Positions 32,693-40,812 of a stretch of 64,000 nt of DNA are shown here, piece after piece. The stretch's first letter is position 1. Each line of letters starts with the position of its first letter. This DNA is from Candidatus Cloacimonadota bacterium. Its GTDB lineage: Bacteria; Cloacimonadota; Cloacimonadia; Cloacimonadales; Cloacimonadaceae. The stretch is taken from the NCBI GenBank assembly GCA_023228125.1, contig JALOBT010000009.1, positions 4,032-68,031 of the forward strand. Reading direction: 5' to 3'. The notes beneath the pieces are model-generated. The model was not told the origin of the DNA and made no database searches. It saw only the letters and a list, made by a program, of their open reading frames with translations. The position numbers and the translations under genes are program-made.

Positions 32693-33262
32693 TTAAGCTC
32701 CGGCTTTTCCGGCTTTGATGGGAACGTATTCGTCATGATAACGGATTCCCTTACCCTTGTAATTTTCCGGAGGACGGCAAAAGCGAACTTCAGCGGCAAA
32801 TTGACCGACCATCTGCTTATTGATTCCTTCGATGGTGATGATGCTGGTAAAGTCACTTCGACCGCCTTTGGAGCGGGGAACCGGAGTGGCTACCACGGTC
32901 AGGCCTTCGGGTACACGCAGCAAAATATCGTGTGAGTAACCCAAAGTAAGTCTGAGCCAGGGGCCAATGATCTCGGAACTATAACCGGTGCCAAGGATAT
33001 GTAAGGTTTTTTTGTAACCCTCACTCACGCCGATTACCATATTCTGGATCAGAGCGCGGGTAAGGCCATGGACTGCACGCTGGCTTTTGCTATCATCAGC
33101 GCGGTGGACATGCAGCATGCCATCTTCCATCTGAAGAGTCATACCAGGCATCAGGGTGTAGCTAAGCTCACCCAATTTGCCTTTGACAGTGATGCTGCCG
33201 TCGGCAATTGCGACATTAAGATCGGAGCTGATTTTGATAGGTGCTTTTCCTATGCGGGACAT
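32693..33262 (-). CDS. rplF: 50S ribosomal protein L6
   Basis: This 189-residue L6 begins MSRIGKAPIKI and has the C-terminal signature PPENYKGKGIRYHDEYVPIKAGKAGA. It is about ten residues longer than the common size. It lies near the factor-binding site of the large subunit. Confidence 0.98.
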   Translation of the reverse strand: MSRIGKAPIKISSDLNVAIADGSITVKGKLGELSYTLMPGMTLQMEDGMLHVHRADDSKSQRAVHGLTRALIQNMVIGVSEGYKKTLHILGTGYSSEIIGPWLRLTLGYSHDILLRVPEGLTVVATPVPRSKGGRSDFTSIITIEGINKQMVGQFAAEVRFCRPPENYKGKGIRYHDEYVPIKAGKAGA

Positions 33263-33271
33263 TCTTTCCTC

Positions 33272-33685
33272 CTACCAAATACGACAGACATACTCGCCTC
33301 CCACGTGTTGCATCCTGGCATCGCGATCTACCATCAAGCCAGAGCTTGTGGAGATAAGTGCGCAACCAGTGTTATTAAACACGCTGGGCAATTTGTCTGC
33401 TTTGACGTAAACACGTCTTCCGGGTTTAGAAACTCTCACCAATCCTTGCATCACCGCTTGTCCATCATTGGTGTAGCGCAGGATTACTAATATACGCTTG
33501 TAATTGAACTTGTGCTCCGGATCTTTGTCTAATATCTGAATACTATTTACAAAGTTTTCCTCAGCAAGGATTCTCACCAAAGCTTCGATAATCTTACTAT
33601 GGTTTACGATCACTTGCGAGTGTCCGGCACGATATGCATTACGGATCTTGGTCAATGCATCAGCTATCGGATCAGATACGCTCAT
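33272..33685 (-). CDS. rpsH: 30S ribosomal protein S8
   Basis: This 137-residue S8 begins MSVSDPIADALTKIRNAYRAGHSQV and has the C-terminal STSSGLMVDRDARMQHVGGEYVCRIW. It binds the central domain of 16S rRNA and in some bacteria represses the spc operon. Confidence 0.98.
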   Translation of the reverse strand: MSVSDPIADALTKIRNAYRAGHSQVIVNHSKIIEALVRILAEENFVNSIQILDKDPEHKFNYKRILVILRYTNDGQAVMQGLVRVSKPGRRVYVKADKLPSVFNNTGCALISTSSGLMVDRDARMQHVGGEYVCRIW

Positions 33686-33700
33686 CTATATCTCCTTGTT

Positions 33701-33886
33701 TTACCAGCTACTTCTGGTGATTCCGGGGATCTGCCCCTCGGAGGCATATTTGCGGAAGCAGAGACGGCACATGCCAAAGTGGCGCATATAAGCGCGCGGG
33801 CGTCCACAAATCTTGCAACGGTTGTACTTACGTACGTTGAACTTGGGAGTTCTTTGTTGCTTGACAATCATTGATTTTTTGGCCAC
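33701..33886 (-). CDS. rpsN: 30S ribosomal protein S14, zinc-binding type
   Basis: This 61-residue S14 of the short zinc type has CKICGRPRAYMRHFGMCRLCFRKYA in pieces, that is, CxxC...CxxC near residues 24-43. Zinc ligands are complete. Confidence 0.97.
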   Translation of the reverse strand: MAKKSMIVKQQRTPKFNVRKYNRCKICGRPRAYMRHFGMCRLCFRKYASEGQIPGITRSSW

Positions 33887-33895
33887 AATATCTCC

Positions 33896-34441
33896 TTATT
33901 CTGCTCTGGCGAACGGCATGCCGAGTTCACGCAAAAGCTGAAGGCATTCTTCGTCCGTGTGGGCGGTGGTTACTATGGTGATGTTCATCCCGCGGATGGC
34001 ATCCACCTTGTCATATTCGATCTCGGGGAAAACAGTCTGCTCTTTGAGACCAAAGGAGAAATTTCCTCTGCCGTCAAAAGAACTCGTTTTGATACCACGA
34101 AAATCGCGAATTCTGGGAATCGTGATTGAGATGAGACGATCGTAAAATTCATACATCACTTCATCACGTAAGGTAACTTTACAGCCTATCGGCATACCCT
34201 GGCGCAATTTGAAATTAGATATGGATTGGCGGGCCTTGGTAATCAAGGGCTTGCGGCCGGTGATCTGTTGCATATCTTTTACTGCGCTATCCAGGATCGC
34301 TTTATTCTGAGTGGCTTCTCCCACGCCCATGCTTACCACGATTTTGACCAGTTTGGGAACCTGATGCAGGTTCTTGTAGCCAAAATGTTTGGCAAGGGCA
34401 GGGACTACCTGGCTCTTGTACTTTTCTTTGAGTCGGTTCAT
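33896..34441 (-). CDS. rplE: 50S ribosomal protein L5
   Basis: This 181-residue L5 contacts 5S rRNA and P-site tRNA. It contains VVSMGVGEATQNKAILDSAV, ITGRKPLITKARQSISNFKLRQGMPIGCKVTLR and the C-terminal FPEIEYDKVDAIRGMNITIVTTA. Confidence 0.98.
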   Translation of the reverse strand: MNRLKEKYKSQVVPALAKHFGYKNLHQVPKLVKIVVSMGVGEATQNKAILDSAVKDMQQITGRKPLITKARQSISNFKLRQGMPIGCKVTLRDEVMYEFYDRLISITIPRIRDFRGIKTSSFDGRGNFSFGLKEQTVFPEIEYDKVDAIRGMNITIVTTAHTDEECLQLLRELGMPFARAE

Positions 34442-34459
34442 TTTACATACGCTCCTTGT

Positions 34460-34777
34460 TTACAGCTCGTCACCGGATTTGTGACAAACGCGCACCCGGC
34501 GTCCTTCCTGGATCTTTATAATCGGCTTGGAAACCGCGTTCAGCTTCTCGTTAAAGAGCATCACATTGGAAGCATGCACAGGCGCTTCCATGGTGATGAT
34601 CCCACCTTGGGGATTGCTCTGAGAAGGTTTGGCGTGCTTTTTTATCATGTTTACTTTTTCTATGATCACCCGGCCAGTCTTGGGAAAGGCTCGGAGGATG
34701 TGACCTTTTTTGCCTTTATCCTCACCGGATATGACGATTACGAGGTCACCTTTTTTTAGGTTTATTTTCTTTTCCAC
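34460..34777 (-). CDS. rplX: 50S ribosomal protein L24
   Basis: This 105-residue L24 has the KOW motif KKGDLVIVISGEDKGKKGHILRAFPKTGRVIIEKVN near the start. It is an assembly initiator next to the tunnel exit. Confidence 0.97.
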   Translation of the reverse strand: MEKKINLKKGDLVIVISGEDKGKKGHILRAFPKTGRVIIEKVNMIKKHAKPSQSNPQGGIITMEAPVHASNVMLFNEKLNAVSKPIIKIQEGRRVRVCHKSGDEL

Positions 34778-34785
34778 GATTCCTC

Positions 34786-35154
34786 CTACAATACTTCCGG
34801 AGCAAGAGAGACGATCTTCATATAGCCGGATTCGCGCAATTCACGTGCAACCGGACCAAAGATACGGGTTCCCTTGGGCTCGTGTTTTTCGTCTATTATT
34901 ACAGCAGCGTTGTCCGAAAAACGGATATAGGATCCGTCCGGACGGCGTACTTCTTTTGCAGTACGCACGATCACAGCTCTTTCCACGGCACTTTTCTTTA
35001 CCTTGCCACCTGGAGAGGCGGATTTGATGGCGACCACTATGACGTCTCCCAAAGAGGCATACTTGCGCTTGGATCCACCCAATACCTTAATGCACTGCGC
35101 TTTTTTGGCACCAGAGTTATCGGCGATATTCAATACTGTTTCTACTTGAATCAT
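34786..35154 (-). CDS. rplN: 50S ribosomal protein L14
   Basis: This 122-residue L14 matches the family length if the ATG at 35154 is used (MIQVETVLNIADNSGAKKAQ); an in-frame TTG two codons upstream is less likely. The signature GDVIVVAIKSASPGG and the ending YMKIVSLAPEVL are present. Confidence 0.97.
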   Translation of the reverse strand: MIQVETVLNIADNSGAKKAQCIKVLGGSKRKYASLGDVIVVAIKSASPGGKVKKSAVERAVIVRTAKEVRRPDGSYIRFSDNAAVIIDEKHEPKGTRIFGPVARELRESGYMKIVSLAPEVL

Positions 35155-35166
35155 TCCCAAACCCCT

Positions 35167-35421
35167 TTATTTGGTTCTCTCTACAATCTTATGTAGAGCC
35201 CAGCGTTTTTGTGCACTCATCGGGCGGGATTCGCAGATTTCCACGGTATCGCCTTCATGTGCTTCGTTATTTTCATCGTGCGCCATGAACTTTTTGTGCC
35301 GGCGTACGGTCTTTTTATATAGAGGATGGATGTACTGGCGCTGAACGAGTACCACGATGGTTTTATCGTTCTTATCGGAAACCACCACACCCTGTTTGAT
35401 CATTTTACGTGCGTTTTCCAC
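35167..35421 (-). CDS. rpsQ: 30S ribosomal protein S17
   Basis: This 84-residue OB-fold S17 contains KQGVVVSDKNDKTIVVLVQRQYIHPLYKKTVRRHKKFMAHDE and GDTVEICESRPMSAQKRW. It follows rpmC by 7 bases. Confidence 0.97.
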   Translation of the reverse strand: MENARKMIKQGVVVSDKNDKTIVVLVQRQYIHPLYKKTVRRHKKFMAHDENNEAHEGDTVEICESRPMSAQKRWALHKIVERTK

Positions 35422-35428
35422 TTTTACC

Positions 35429-35623
35429 TCAAGCCTTTTGCTCTTTTTCTTTCATAATGGTATTGATCCGGGCTATTTCGCGTCTGGCGATGCGAAGCCG
35501 ATCTGTGCGGTCGAGCAAGTTTCTGGCTTTTTGAAAGCGCAGATTAAAGAGCTCGATGCGGAGTTCTTCAATTCTTGCCAGCATCTCGTGGACGCTGAGG
35601 TCACGGAGATCTTCAGACTTCAT
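35429..35623 (-). CDS. rpmC: 50S ribosomal protein L29
   Basis: This 64-residue two-helix L29 (MKSEDLRDLSVHEMLARI, ELRIELFNLRFQKARN, RREIARINTIMKEKEQ) overlaps the rplP stop by 4 bases. Confidence 0.97.
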   Translation of the reverse strand: MKSEDLRDLSVHEMLARIEELRIELFNLRFQKARNLLDRTDRLRIARREIARINTIMKEKEQKA

Positions 35624-36039
35624 AATTCCACTCCTTCGCGGGCCACAAGACGGGTTTTGATCGGAAGCTTGTGTGCGGCAAGGCGCAAAGCTTCTTTGGC
35701 ATCCTCAAGATTCACACCTTCGATTTCAAATAAGACCCGACCAGGGCGAACTACGGCTACCCAATATTCCGGGGCGCCTTTACCTTTACCCATACGGGTT
35801 TCAGCGGGTTTGCTGGTGATGGGTTTGTCCGGAAATATCCGAATCCAAACCTTACCCAAACGCTTCATGTGACGCGTAATGGCGATACGGGCAGCTTCGA
35901 TCTGACGGCTGGATAAAAACGCAGCTTCAAGCGCGATCAATCCGTAATCGCCAAAATCGACGTTACATCCGGTCCAGGAAAGACCATTGCGTCTGCCCTT
36001 CATCATCTTGCGATGTTTAACTTTTTTAGGTGCTAACAC
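35620..36039 (-). CDS. rplP: 50S ribosomal protein L16
   Basis: This 139-residue L16 begins MLAPKKVKHRKMMKGRRNGLSWTG and has the core ARIAITRHMKRLGKVWIRIFPDKPITSKPAETRMGKGKG. It sits near the A and P tRNA elbows. Confidence 0.98.
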   Translation of the reverse strand: MLAPKKVKHRKMMKGRRNGLSWTGCNVDFGDYGLIALEAAFLSSRQIEAARIAITRHMKRLGKVWIRIFPDKPITSKPAETRMGKGKGAPEYWVAVVRPGRVLFEIEGVNLEDAKEALRLAAHKLPIKTRLVAREGVEL

Positions 36040-36049
36040 TTATCTCTCC

Positions 36050-36697
36050 TTAGTTTAGTATATCGCCTTTGTAGATCCATACCTTGATTCCGATCACGCC
36101 GTAGGTGGTACTTGCTTCCACATTGGCATAATCAATATCGGCTCTCAGGGTATGAAGCGGGGTGCGACCTTGTTTGTAACGCTCTGTACGGGCGATTTCA
36201 GCGCCACCAAGACGACCGGAAACCTGCACTTTTACGCCGAGAGCGTTATCTCTCATCACATTGCGAATGGCCATTTTCATTGCCCGGCGGAAGGACACAC
36301 GTTCTTCCAATTGACGGGCGATTTCTTTACCGACCAGACGTGAATCTAACCACATCTTGTCGATTTGTTCGATGTTTATTGATACAGCAATCGGTGTAGA
36401 GCGATTCTTGTTTATCAGGATGTTCAGCTCGCCGCGCAGCTTGTCAATATCCTCACCTTTCTTTCCGATAACCAGGCCCGGACGGGCTGTATGGATATCG
36501 ATCACGATGGAATTGGTCTTGCGGTAAATCTTTACCTTTGAGACCATCTTATCGGCAAGGCGTTTGTGGATATAGCTACGAACTTTGATGTCTTCCTGGA
36601 GGGAATCCATATAAGACGAGCCCTGAGCAAACCAGATGGAATCGGTTTCTTTATTTACACCGATACGATACAGAATTGGGTGTATTTTTTGTCCCAA
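36050..36697 (-). CDS. rpsC: 30S ribosomal protein S3
   Basis: This 215-residue S3 has the KH domain (PGLVIGKKGEDIDKLRGEL) and the C-terminal domain with MRDNALGVKVQVSGRLGGAEIARTERYKQGR. It lines the mRNA entry channel. Confidence 0.98.
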   Translation of the reverse strand: MGQKIHPILYRIGVNKETDSIWFAQGSSYMDSLQEDIKVRSYIHKRLADKMVSKVKIYRKTNSIVIDIHTARPGLVIGKKGEDIDKLRGELNILINKNRSTPIAVSINIEQIDKMWLDSRLVGKEIARQLEERVSFRRAMKMAIRNVMRDNALGVKVQVSGRLGGAEIARTERYKQGRTPLHTLRADIDYANVEASTTYGVIGIKVWIYKGDILN

Positions 36698-36707
36698 GGT
36701 ATTCCTC

Positions 36708-37046
36708 CTACTCTAAAGTCTGGATTTCCAGGGAGATATGACAGGTTTGTTTCCTGATCATAAAGGCTCTTCCCTGAGCTCTGGGCATGAAACGTTTCAT
36801 TTGAGGACCTTCATCGGCCATTGCCTGGCTTACAAAGACCTGAGTCAAATCTAACTTCGGGTCTTGTTGCCTGGCGTTTGCCACTGCAGATTCCAATAAT
36901 TTATAAATGAGACCAGCCGCTCGCCGCTGTGAGAAACGCAGTATATTCACTGCTTCACTCACGGGTTTGTAGCGAATGGTATCCAATACGAGCCTGGCTT
37001 TACGGGCAGATCCACGAGCGAAACGCAATTTTGCTTTAGCTTCCAT
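36708..37046 (-). CDS. rplV: 50S ribosomal protein L22
   Basis: This 112-residue L22 of the exit tunnel contains RGSARKARLVLDTIRYKPVSEAVNILRFSQRRAAGLIYKLLESAVANA and the tunnel hairpin PQMKRFMPRAQGRAFMIRKQTCHI in pieces. The tip sequence is ordinary. Confidence 0.98.
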   Translation of the reverse strand: MEAKAKLRFARGSARKARLVLDTIRYKPVSEAVNILRFSQRRAAGLIYKLLESAVANARQQDPKLDLTQVFVSQAMADEGPQMKRFMPRAQGRAFMIRKQTCHISLEIQTLE

Positions 37047-37049
37047 CTC

Positions 37050-37331
37050 TTATCTCCCTACTAACTTTTTCTTCTTTTCTTTATGGCCACGGTAAGTACG
37101 CGTAGGTGAAAACTCACCCAGTTTGTGTCCCACCATGTTCTCTGTAACGTACACGGGAACGAATTTATGCCCGTTGTGCACAGAGAAAGTATGGCCGATA
37201 AAGTCTGGAGTAATCACCGAACGGCGACTCCAGGTCTTGATCACGCTTTTTTTGCTCTCAGTATTGAGGACTTCTACTTTCTTCATCAGGTGATCGTCAA
37301 CGAATGGGCCTTTTTTAATTGAACGTGACAT
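37050..37331 (-). CDS. rpsS: 30S ribosomal protein S19
   Basis: This 93-residue S19 begins MSRSIKKGPFVDDHLMKKV and has WSRRSVITPDFIGHTFSVHNGHKFVPVYVTENMVGHKLGEFSPTRTYRGH, close to consensus. It lies 3 bases before rplV. Confidence 0.98.
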   Translation of the reverse strand: MSRSIKKGPFVDDHLMKKVEVLNTESKKSVIKTWSRRSVITPDFIGHTFSVHNGHKFVPVYVTENMVGHKLGEFSPTRTYRGHKEKKKKLVGR

Positions 37332-37348
37332 TAATCATTATCCTCACA

Positions 37349-38179
37349 CTATCTCTTTTTGACCGCTTTCACGATATATTTATCGGAATACTTGCGGGTT
37401 TTGCGGGTTTTGCCGCCCTTTGCCGGTTTGCCCCAAGGGGATACCGGGTGTCTTCCACCGGATGACTTTCCTTCTCCACCACCCATGGGATGATCTACAG
37501 GATTCATCACTACGCCACGCACGGTGGGACGAATGCCCATCCAGCGTTTGCGACCGGCTTTCCCGATCTTGATCAAAGAGTGGTCGCCATTGCTTACCTG
37601 GCCTATCGTGGCAAGGCATTCTTTACGAATCAGATGCACATCATTGGATGGCATTTTTACATGAACGTAGTCGCCATCTTTGGCTACTACCTGAGCAAAA
37701 GTTCCGGCACTGCGGGCAAGCTGACCGCCGCGGCCTTTCTTGAGCTCAATATTGTGAATCACGCTACCCAAAGGGATGCGATCCAGCGGTAGTGCATTCC
37801 CGATCATTATTTCAGCATCAGCCGAACTCACGATCTTGGTGCCCACCTGCAATCCTTCCGGAGCCAGAATATAGCGCTTTTCACCATCTACATAGTGTAA
37901 AAGAGCGATACGGGCTGTGCGGTTCGGATCGTATTCGATCGTGGCCACTTTGGCCGGGATTCCGATCTTATCACGTTTGAAATCGATGATACGATAATGA
38001 CGCTTGGTTCCACCGCCGCGATGGCGGCAGGTTATGCGTCCGCGATTGTTACGTCCGCCGGCTCTGGGATTGGGTTTGAGCAGAGATTTTTCCGGTTTGT
38101 CCGTAGTAATCTCGTCAAATGTATAACCCGTGCGATAGCGGAGGGACGGAGTAGTTGGTTTATAGTGTTTTATTGCCAT
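37349..38179 (-). CDS. rplB: 50S ribosomal protein L2
   Basis: This 276-residue L2 is needed for subunit joining and the peptidyl transferase centre. It contains GRNNRGRITCRHRGGGTKRHYRIIDFKRD and the conserved VRGVVMNPVDHPMGGGEG with the essential His region, then GGRHPVSPWGKPAKG. Confidence 0.98.
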   Translation of the reverse strand: MAIKHYKPTTPSLRYRTGYTFDEITTDKPEKSLLKPNPRAGGRNNRGRITCRHRGGGTKRHYRIIDFKRDKIGIPAKVATIEYDPNRTARIALLHYVDGEKRYILAPEGLQVGTKIVSSADAEIMIGNALPLDRIPLGSVIHNIELKKGRGGQLARSAGTFAQVVAKDGDYVHVKMPSNDVHLIRKECLATIGQVSNGDHSLIKIGKAGRKRWMGIRPTVRGVVMNPVDHPMGGGEGKSSGGRHPVSPWGKPAKGGKTRKTRKYSDKYIVKAVKKR

Positions 38180-38182
38180 GTC

Positions 38183-38470
38183 TTATACCTCAAAATCGGC
38201 GATTCTGTCGCCTTCGCGTAGGGTTACGATCGCTTTTTTCCAATCAGGACGTTTGCCGCTGTGTTTGCCGAGGCGTTTTGGTTTACCCATCATGCGGATG
38301 GTATTTACACCCAAAACTTTTACTGCAAAGACTAGCTCGATGGCCTTGGCGATCTCTATCTTATTTGCATTTATCGATACCTTGAAGGTGTAGGAATTGG
38401 TAGCAGCCATTTGGCCACTGCTCTTCTCGGTGATAATGGGAGCGATTACGATATTCCGCGGATGTATCAT
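38183..38470 (-). CDS. rplW: 50S ribosomal protein L23
   Basis: This 95-residue L23 at the tunnel exit, the docking site for SRP and trigger factor, contains IAPIITEKSSGQMAATNSYTFKVSINANKIEIAKAIE. It overlaps rplD by 4 bases. Confidence 0.97.
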   Translation of the reverse strand: MIHPRNIVIAPIITEKSSGQMAATNSYTFKVSINANKIEIAKAIELVFAVKVLGVNTIRMMGKPKRLGKHSGKRPDWKKAIVTLREGDRIADFEV

Positions 38471-39102
38471 TTGCTGAATACCTCCTCTACTTTTTTCAGA
38501 GCGTCATCACTTAAGATGATGTAGCTGCTCTTCAGCACTTCGTAAGCATTCAGGGAATCTGCCGGACCTGTCATTACTTCAGGTAAATTGTTGAAGCTTT
38601 TGACGGTGGGAAGATGATGCCCATCGGTCACCAGTAGTACGCGTCCTCTTTCGGGGCTCACTTTGCTGATGATCTCTTTGGCCTGCTTGGTGCTGGCTTG
38701 TTCGAATTTCAGGTTCTCGATCACAAAGATGCGTCCCTCACGGGCACGGTCTGTGAGCGCGACCTTGAGAGCCATACGTTTCTTCGTGCGCGGAATCGCC
38801 CGATGCCAATCCTTAGGCAGGATGGCAAAGGCAATACCACCACCCACCCGGATAGGTGAACGGCGGGTACCCACGCGGGCATTACCGGTGCCTTTCTGCT
38901 TGAAAAGCTTGCGGGTACTGCCCTGGGTCATGGCTCTGTTCTTCTTTTGTACGGTGCCCTGACGCTGATTACCAAGATACATGGTGATCACTTCGTGCAA
39001 AAGCACTTTGGGCGAATTTACATCGACGTCAAATACGGAAAGAGGAAGTTCCACCTCACCGATCAGCTCGCCTTGGATATTGAATTTCTTTGCTTTAACC
39101 AT
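38467..39102 (-). CDS. rplD: 50S ribosomal protein L4
   Basis: This 211-residue L4 has the tunnel loop KKNRAMTQGSTRKLFKQKGTGNARVGTRRSPIRVGGGIAF in pieces and the globular domain with RMALKVALTDRAREGRIFVIENL. In E. coli L4 also represses the S10 operon; the structured leader upstream of rpsJ here could serve a similar role. Confidence 0.98.
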   Translation of the reverse strand: MVKAKKFNIQGELIGEVELPLSVFDVDVNSPKVLLHEVITMYLGNQRQGTVQKKNRAMTQGSTRKLFKQKGTGNARVGTRRSPIRVGGGIAFAILPKDWHRAIPRTKKRMALKVALTDRAREGRIFVIENLKFEQASTKQAKEIISKVSPERGRVLLVTDGHHLPTVKSFNNLPEVMTGPADSLNAYEVLKSSYIILSDDALKKVEEVFSK

Positions 39103-39113
39103 TACATTTCCCC

Positions 39114-39746
39114 TTATCTTTCCTTGTGTATAATGACCAAGGAATTGCGATGGCCGGGTACGGCACCCTTTACCATGACCAGATTCCGCTCGGTATCCAC
39201 TTTTGCCACGATCAAATGACGCGTGGTGTTATTGGTATTACCATGCTGCCCCGCCATCTTCGTGCCTTTAAACACGCGTGAGGGCTGAGCACACTGACCG
39301 ATAGAACCACCACCACGGAAAGATTCATGTGAACCGTGAGTAGCGATAAAACCAGCGAAACCATGACGTTTCATCACACCGGTGAAGCCGCATCCTTTGG
39401 ATTTGGCACTTACACTTACGGTTTCGCCTTTGCCAAATAGATCGGCCTTCAGCTCGTCGCCGGTCTTGTAATCTTCAAAGAGCTGCCCATAATTGGGACG
39501 AAATTCTTTTACATGACGGAAGTTGGGACTGCCGTGCTTTTTAAAATGTCCCAGCATGGGTTTTGAGACCTTCTTTTCAGGGATCTCTTCATAGCCCACC
39601 TGGATCGCTTCATAACCATTGTCTGCGATTGTGCGTCTGCAGATCACTTTGCAAGGACCGGCCTGGATTACAGTAACTGGAATCACTTTGCCGCTCTCGT
39701 CAAAAATCTGCGTCATACCTATTTTCTTTCCGATTAGTCCGATCAT
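39114..39746 (-). CDS. rplC: 50S ribosomal protein L3
   Basis: This 210-residue L3 begins MIGLIGKKIGMTQIFDESGKVIPVTVIQAGPC and has the core FRGGGSIGQCAQPSRVFKGTKMAGQHGN. It lies 2 bases after rpsJ. Confidence 0.98.
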   Translation of the reverse strand: MIGLIGKKIGMTQIFDESGKVIPVTVIQAGPCKVICRRTIADNGYEAIQVGYEEIPEKKVSKPMLGHFKKHGSPNFRHVKEFRPNYGQLFEDYKTGDELKADLFGKGETVSVSAKSKGCGFTGVMKRHGFAGFIATHGSHESFRGGGSIGQCAQPSRVFKGTKMAGQHGNTNNTTRHLIVAKVDTERNLVMVKGAVPGHRNSLVIIHKER

Positions 39747-39748
39747 GC

Positions 39749-40075
39749 TTAGCTCCTGGTATTTGCTTTGATCTCTACATGGACACCGGCCGGCAAACTC
39801 AGCTTTTTGAGAGCGTTTGTAGTCTGCTGGGTAGGGTTCATAATATCGACCAAACGTTTGTGAACCAACATTTGGAATTGGTCTTGAGATTTCTTGTCGG
39901 CATGAGGTGAACGTAAAACCGTATATATTGTGCGATCTGTGGGAAGCGGGATCGGCCCAATTACCTTGGCGCCAGTGCTACGTGTGCTTTTCACTATTTC
40001 CGCGACAGATTCGTCCAATAAACGATGGTCATAAGCTTTCAACTTAATCCGAATTCGATTTTCCTGTTTACTCAC
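39749..40075 (-). CDS. rpsJ: 30S ribosomal protein S10
   Basis: This roughly 108-residue S10 is the first gene of the cluster. GTG at 40075 is chosen because GGAGG lies 5 bases before it and the product (VSKQENRIRIKLKAYDHRLLD...) then matches the family length; the longer frame to 40105 adds ten unrelated residues. A 60-codon ORF ends inside the first codons, suggesting translational coupling. Confidence 0.96.
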   Translation of the reverse strand: MSKQENRIRIKLKAYDHRLLDESVAEIVKSTRSTGAKVIGPIPLPTDRTIYTVLRSPHADKKSQDQFQMLVHKRLVDIMNPTQQTTNALKKLSLPAGVHVEIKANTRS

Positions 40076-40250
40076 TGGAACCTCCATTATTCGGGCAAAG
40101 TCCACCTGAATTGCACACTGAATGCTGCATGCAGCTCCGCTTCGCTATCGGATGGATATGCCTTTGTCTTTTTCTTGCTTTTTGCCGGCTACCGTTCACA
40201 CGGCAGCCACCACGATACTCACCTGGAGTATCCTGATAGTAGGATATCAT
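40068..40250 (-). CDS. Candidate 60-residue leader ORF of the S10 operon
   Basis: An ATG preceded by AGGAGG with 4-base spacing opens a 60-codon frame that ends by TAA overlapping the rpsJ GTG region. The product starts MISYYQDTPGEYRGG, is rich in Arg, Ser and Cys and resembles no family I know. The strong ribosome-binding site favours real translation, perhaps as a leader whose translation exposes the rpsJ start. Alternatively the region acts only as RNA structure. Confidence 0.4.
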   Translation of the reverse strand: MISYYQDTPGEYRGGCRVNGSRQKARKRQRHIHPIAKRSCMQHSVCNSGGLCPNNGGSSE

Positions 40251-40325
40251 TATTCCTCCTAAAGAACTATAAGCCCCTGCAAAATTTGGGACTTGTGCTT
40301 AGCACCTTGGTGCTTTTTTACTATG
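40106..40325 (-). promoter_or_regulatory. Structured 5' leader of the S10 operon
   Basis: The leader of roughly 250 bases contains several inverted repeats: AGCACC/GGTGCT (about 40301-40314), GATACTC/GAGTATC (40214-40232), GGCT.CCGT/ACGG.AGCC (40189-40210) and GCTGCATGCAGC (40124-40135). In many bacteria such leaders bind L4 or another ribosomal protein for autoregulation. Whether these hairpins correspond to a known class is not determined. Confidence 0.5.
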
Positions 40326-40332
40326 TTTGTGC

Positions 40333-40361
40333 ATAAGAATTTAGCTATGCGAATCTGTCAA
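40333..40361 (-). promoter_or_regulatory. Promoter of the ribosomal super-operon
   Basis: On the minus strand TTGACA (40356-40361) and TCTTAT (40333-40338) are exactly 17 bp apart. This is the only strong sigma-70-type match in the 700-base gap upstream of rpsJ. Confidence 0.6.
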
Positions 40362-40505
40362 ATGTTTTTTTGCTTTATTTCAGTTGTTCCCCCCGATATT
40401 GCTCAAATCTGAGCATCCTTATTAGCGTTTGATTACTTCTTTCTATGTAAAAGAATCCAGACTAAGGGAGAATTCAGAAAAGTTATAATGAATGGGTAAA
40501 AAAGG

Positions 40506-40525
40506 CGATGTCGCCGTAGCGACAT
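40506..40525. repeat. Perfect 8-bp hairpin, GTAGCG-type
   Basis: GATGTCGC and GCGACATC flank the tetraloop CGTA. It contains TAGCG and, on the other strand, ACGGCG, as in the hairpins near 835-1008. Confidence 0.6.
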
Positions 40526-40662
40526 CCTATCCCTTTAAGCCATAGGCAAATGGGTTACAATGGGAAGATAAGCTACCCCAGGATTAAGTCAAGGAATATT
40601 TTCTCAATAATATGAATAAACCTAAGCGACCTGCTGCCGATGACGATTAATTTCTTGTTCTC

Positions 40663-40772
40663 CTGTGATAACTCTCAATTTTGGATGGCGGATAACTTGC
40701 AATTTGATCAGAAGCCAGAAAAGATCAAGAAAAGCTGTAGCTTGGCGGCCAGATCAAAAAGACAAGCCAAAA
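40663..40772. repeat. Degenerate ~107-bp intergenic repeat, copy 2
   Basis: This aligns with 20132-20240 (TTTTGGAT, AAAAGATCAAG, AGCTTGGCGGCCAGATC, CCAAAACAGGC). The function is unknown. Confidence 0.5.
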
Positions 40773-40812
40773 CAGGCTTCGAATTGTTTTATGGCATCAC
40801 AAAGGCCTGCAG

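Larger units (their letters stand above)
40362..40812. other. Intergenic region between the S10 promoter and the histidine kinase
   Basis: No gene is seen. A perfect 8-bp stem-loop GATGTCGC-CGTA-GCGACATC lies at about 40506-40525, and the degenerate ~107-bp repeat at 40663-40772. Confidence 0.6.

Noticed and set aside
40301..40320. Plus-strand terminator (GCACC-TT-GGTGC then Ts)
   Set aside because: No plus-strand gene lies upstream; the hairpin more plausibly belongs to the S10 leader on the minus strand.
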